Source of the DNA: Bradyrhizobium sp. 149
GTDB lineage: Bacteria > Pseudomonadota > Alphaproteobacteria > Rhizobiales > Xanthobacteraceae
Direction of reading: 5' to 3'
DNA length: 64,000 bases
Assembly: GCF_023073915.1 (NCBI RefSeq)
Contig: NZ_JADPKK010000022.1
Location: 1,860,001 to 1,924,000 of the forward strand
Shown piece by piece: positions 61,019-64,000 of this stretch. Position 1 is the first letter of the stretch. Each line of letters begins with the position of its first letter. A program made the position numbers and the translations under genes. Below the pieces are notes generated by a model that was not told where the DNA came from, ran no database searches, and saw only the letters and a list, made by a program, of their open reading frames with translations.

Positions 61019-62566
<1,548 letters not shown>

Positions 62567-62589
62567 CCGTCCACGACCTGGAGAAATTC

Positions 62590-62877
62590 ATGGCTAAGGA
62601 AGAGCTGATCCAGTTCGAAGGACTGGTCACCGAAATCCTCCCCGACGCGCGCTACCGCGTGCAGCTCGACGCCGGACACGAGATCGTCGCCTACACCGCC
62701 GGCAAGATGAAGAAGAACCGCATCAAGACTCTGGCGGGCGACCGCGTGACGGTGGAGATGTCGCCCTATGACCTCGAAAAGGGCCGGCTGATTTTCCGCC
62801 ACAAGGACGAACGTCCGAGCGGGATGGGCGGGCCTCCGCGTCCCGGACAGCGCGGCGGCCAGTTCCGGCGCCGCTAA
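62590..62877 (+). CDS. infA: Translation initiation factor IF-1, C-terminally extended
   Basis: This 95-residue protein has the IF-1 OB fold: MAKEELIQFEGLVTEILPDA, VAYTAGKMKKNRIKTLAGDR and VTVEMSPYDLEKGRLIFRHK. Usual IF-1 is about 72 residues; here a Gly/Pro/Arg tail (DERPSGMGGPPRPGQRGGQF and RRR) is added. IF-1 binds the 30S A site during initiation. GGAG lies seven bases before the ATG, 23 bp after the helicase. The tail suggests a second, non-canonical IF-1 rather than the sole copy. Confidence 0.93.
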   Translation: MAKEELIQFEGLVTEILPDARYRVQLDAGHEIVAYTAGKMKKNRIKTLAGDRVTVEMSPYDLEKGRLIFRHKDERPSGMGGPPRPGQRGGQFRRR

Positions 62878-63142
62878 TAGGGCTCAGCGCGCGAGCGCGG
62901 ACCCAGAATTCTGACCTTATGCTGATCCGCCGTGATGTCACGGCGGATCAAAAAATCGTGCATGTCAGGATTGTTATGGGGCCTTGTTTCCAGTAAAATC
63001 AGATCATCGATTTTCGGCCGGACGACATTAGCATCCACCGGTACAGCCGGTTCAGACACGCTGACGACCCTTCCAAAATTCGATCTAACCTGCCTGCGCG
63101 AGCGGGCTCTTACATTGTGTTATCTGAGAAGGGACTACCCCC
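62878..63142. other. Gene-free leader region upstream of the cold-shock gene
   Basis: No reading frame with normal codon use is present in this 265-bp gap. It has lower GC than its surroundings and includes a short dyad gatccgccgtgatgtcacggcggatc (62924-62949) about 170 bp after the infA stop-proximal sequence. Cold-shock genes usually have long structured leaders, so part of this is probably the cspA 5' untranslated region. Confidence 0.4.
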
Positions 63143-63355
63143 ATGAGCATGGGAACCGTGAAGTGGTTTAACGCGACCAAAGGCTTCGGCTTCATCCAGC
63201 CCGACGACGGCGGCCAGGACGTATTCGTCCACATCAGCGCCGTCGAGCGCGCTGGTCTCGGCACGCTGAACGAAGGCCAGAAGATCTCCTACGAGATCGT
63301 GGCCGACCGCCGTTCCGGCAAGTCGGCAGCGGACAACCTCCGCTCCGCCGGCTGA
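63143..63355 (+). CDS. cspA: Cold-shock domain protein
   Basis: This 70-residue protein has MGTVKWFNATKGFGFIQPDD (RNP1 KGFGFI), DVFVHISAVERAGL (RNP2 VFVHIS) and ends SGKSAADNLRSAG, the alphaproteobacterial CspA type. It binds single-stranded RNA as a chaperone. The second ATG (codon 3) is an alternative start. A strong terminator follows 50 bp downstream. Together with the helicase and IF-1 it forms an RNA-remodelling and translation group. Confidence 0.95.
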   Translation: MSMGTVKWFNATKGFGFIQPDDGGQDVFVHISAVERAGLGTLNEGQKISYEIVADRRSGKSAADNLRSAG

Positions 63356-63402
63356 GCCTACCGCTTACGGCCCGATCGGCTCAAGCGAACAAGTCAAAAG
63401 AA

Positions 63403-63430
63403 AAGGCCGGGCGCGACGCCCGGCCTTTTT
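63403..63430 (+). terminator. Rho-independent terminator after cspA
   Basis: Stem aaggccgggcg / cgcccggcctt with loop cga is followed by a run of five Ts. It is a textbook intrinsic terminator 50 bp after the cspA stop. Confidence 0.9.
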
Positions 63431-63684
63431 CATTCCAGAGCATTATCGGTTCTGATTGAATCAGAGGAGACATCGCTCAGCGTTATGCTCGACTTCAGGA
63501 CGAATTTGACGGAAGGCGTGTACAGGTAACTCGCCTGGCTGAAGATGAGATAGGTCTTGGGGTCAAGAGCGCTGACGGAATCATCGAGGTGACCCGCGCG
63601 CCTGTCGGCAACGAAGCCGCGCACCGAGCAACGGGCCTTCTTCCAGATATTTGCAATCGCTCGCATCGTTCCGCTTAGATCCAT
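63430..63684 (-). pseudogene. Remnant of a TadE-like pilus assembly gene with internal deletion
   Basis: The 84-codon frame joins two ends of a TadE-like protein. MRAIANIWKKARCSVRGFVA, then DRRAG, is the cytoplasmic N-terminal start. TYLIFSQASYLYTPSVKFVL, then KSSITLSDVS, is the C-terminal part. The hydrophobic segment that normally follows DRRG (VSAVEFA...LLP) and the periplasmic middle are missing in frame. The last 13 codons are encoded by the ttctgatt-aatcaga repeat. Intact relatives are about 180-200 residues. It is very probably non-functional. Recognition rests on remembered family sequences. Confidence 0.6.
63433..63465. repeat. Short repeat cggttctgatt-aatcaga, copy 2
   Basis: agagcattatcggttctgat through tgaatcagagg matches the copy at 46550-46580. 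It forms the 3' end of the TadE-like remnant, which suggests the element replaced the original end of that gene. Confidence 0.65.
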
Positions 63685-63687
63685 TTA

Positions 63688-63898
63688 TCAGGGAAAGGGT
63701 TCATTCTTGAAGCCGCGGTCGCCACAGCAGCCGCTTGTTGCTACACCCCATGTTGTAGCCGAGCCCAGTGACGATGAGCGGCCACCGATAGAACAGCCGC
63801 ACCACGACGACCTGGCCGGACGTCCCGGCACTGTACTGCACGCCGGTCGGGTTGCAGCTGCAGGAATCGCCATAGCGACCCCGGCCGTTAGGGCTGCG
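63688..63898 (-). pseudogene. Frameshifted remnant of a second TadE-like pilus assembly gene
   Basis: In one minus-strand frame the sequence reads GQVVVVRLFYRWPLIVTGLG and then YN, the conserved C-terminal part of TadE-type proteins (VVVRLFYQWP..TGLGYN). Further on, the expected ending NKRLLVATAAFKNEPF is present only if one base is restored after the leucine codons and another in the alanine codon; as written it stops at RLQE. The 5' part is interrupted by stops. Two single-base losses plus missing upstream sequence indicate a decayed gene adjoining the first remnant. Confidence 0.55.
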
Positions 63899-64000
63899 TT
63901 AACCGCGAGCGACGCAGGGCATGGAGACGGCGACACGGAAAGAGAAACTCGCACGCGCGCGCGTCGGGCGGGGACTATCCTTGCCCGGCAACCCGCCAAT

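Noticed and set aside
62874..63059. Minus-strand 61-codon frame between infA and cspA
   Set aside because: Third-position GC is about one half, far below real genes here, there is no family resemblance and it overlaps the infA end.

Overview
The window looks like chromosomal DNA of a Bradyrhizobium-type alphaproteobacterium (Rhizobiales). This is an inference from the high GC content, the gene content (DUF1465/RcdA, DUF1192, DUF459, DUF2865, OpgC, urt-ure, bdhA with a patatin) and several families of short intergenic palindromes that I associate with that genus. It is dense and mostly housekeeping. I see no insertion sequence, phage, CRISPR array, tRNA or rRNA.

Layout. 0-7 kb: the start of a DUF1465 (RcdA-like) gene, a candidate small RNA with an intrinsic terminator, DUF1192, a quinone oxidoreductase and two c-di-GMP enzymes. 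7-12 kb: envelope genes (galU, a lytic transglycosylase, a DUF459 SGNH hydrolase) and a CsbD stress protein. 12-21.7 kb: two short-chain dehydrogenases flanking a TfdA/TauD dioxygenase region, YqgE, a DsbD N-domain protein, a flippase, a TauE exporter, the patatin-bdhA pair and a CAP lipoprotein. 21.7-33.3 kb: a complete sulfate assimilation locus. One strand carries cysG-DUF2849-cysI-DUF934-cysH followed by sbp-cysT-cysW-cysA; the divergent cysD-cysNC makes APS/PAPS. 33.5-41 kb: malate synthase G, a tiny membrane protein and two tandem 697-residue chemoreceptors. 41-48 kb: an envelope and stress block (L,D-transpeptidase, AI-2E family permease, DUF883 protein, OpgC, a TetR regulator, an HWE-type kinase). 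48.5-60.5 kb: one long urea locus on the minus strand, urtABCDE-ureDAB-(HD)-ureC-(ABM)-ureEFG. 61-63.4 kb: a cold and translation group, an RhlE-like helicase, a long IF-1 and a cold-shock protein. 63.4-64 kb: decayed remnants of two tad pilus assembly (TadE-like) genes.

Regulation. Two layers are readable from the bases. A perfect sigma-54 (-24/-12) element precedes urtA, so urea uptake and hydrolysis are probably nitrogen-controlled. A 13-bp hairpin between urtA and urtB probably sets the ratio of binding protein to permease. Four intergenic sites match the alphaproteobacterial general-stress sigma factor (EcfG) pattern GGAAC-N16/17-CGTT exactly. They lie upstream of the 56-residue membrane protein, the L,D-transpeptidase, the AI-2E permease and the DUF883 gene. 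Near matches precede the CsbD gene and the HD-domain gene inside the urease operon. This makes the 36-44 kb block a likely general-stress module.

Limits. All functions rest on motifs and family recognition by eye; no database search was run. Start codons were chosen from ribosome-binding sites, overlaps and promoters where visible.
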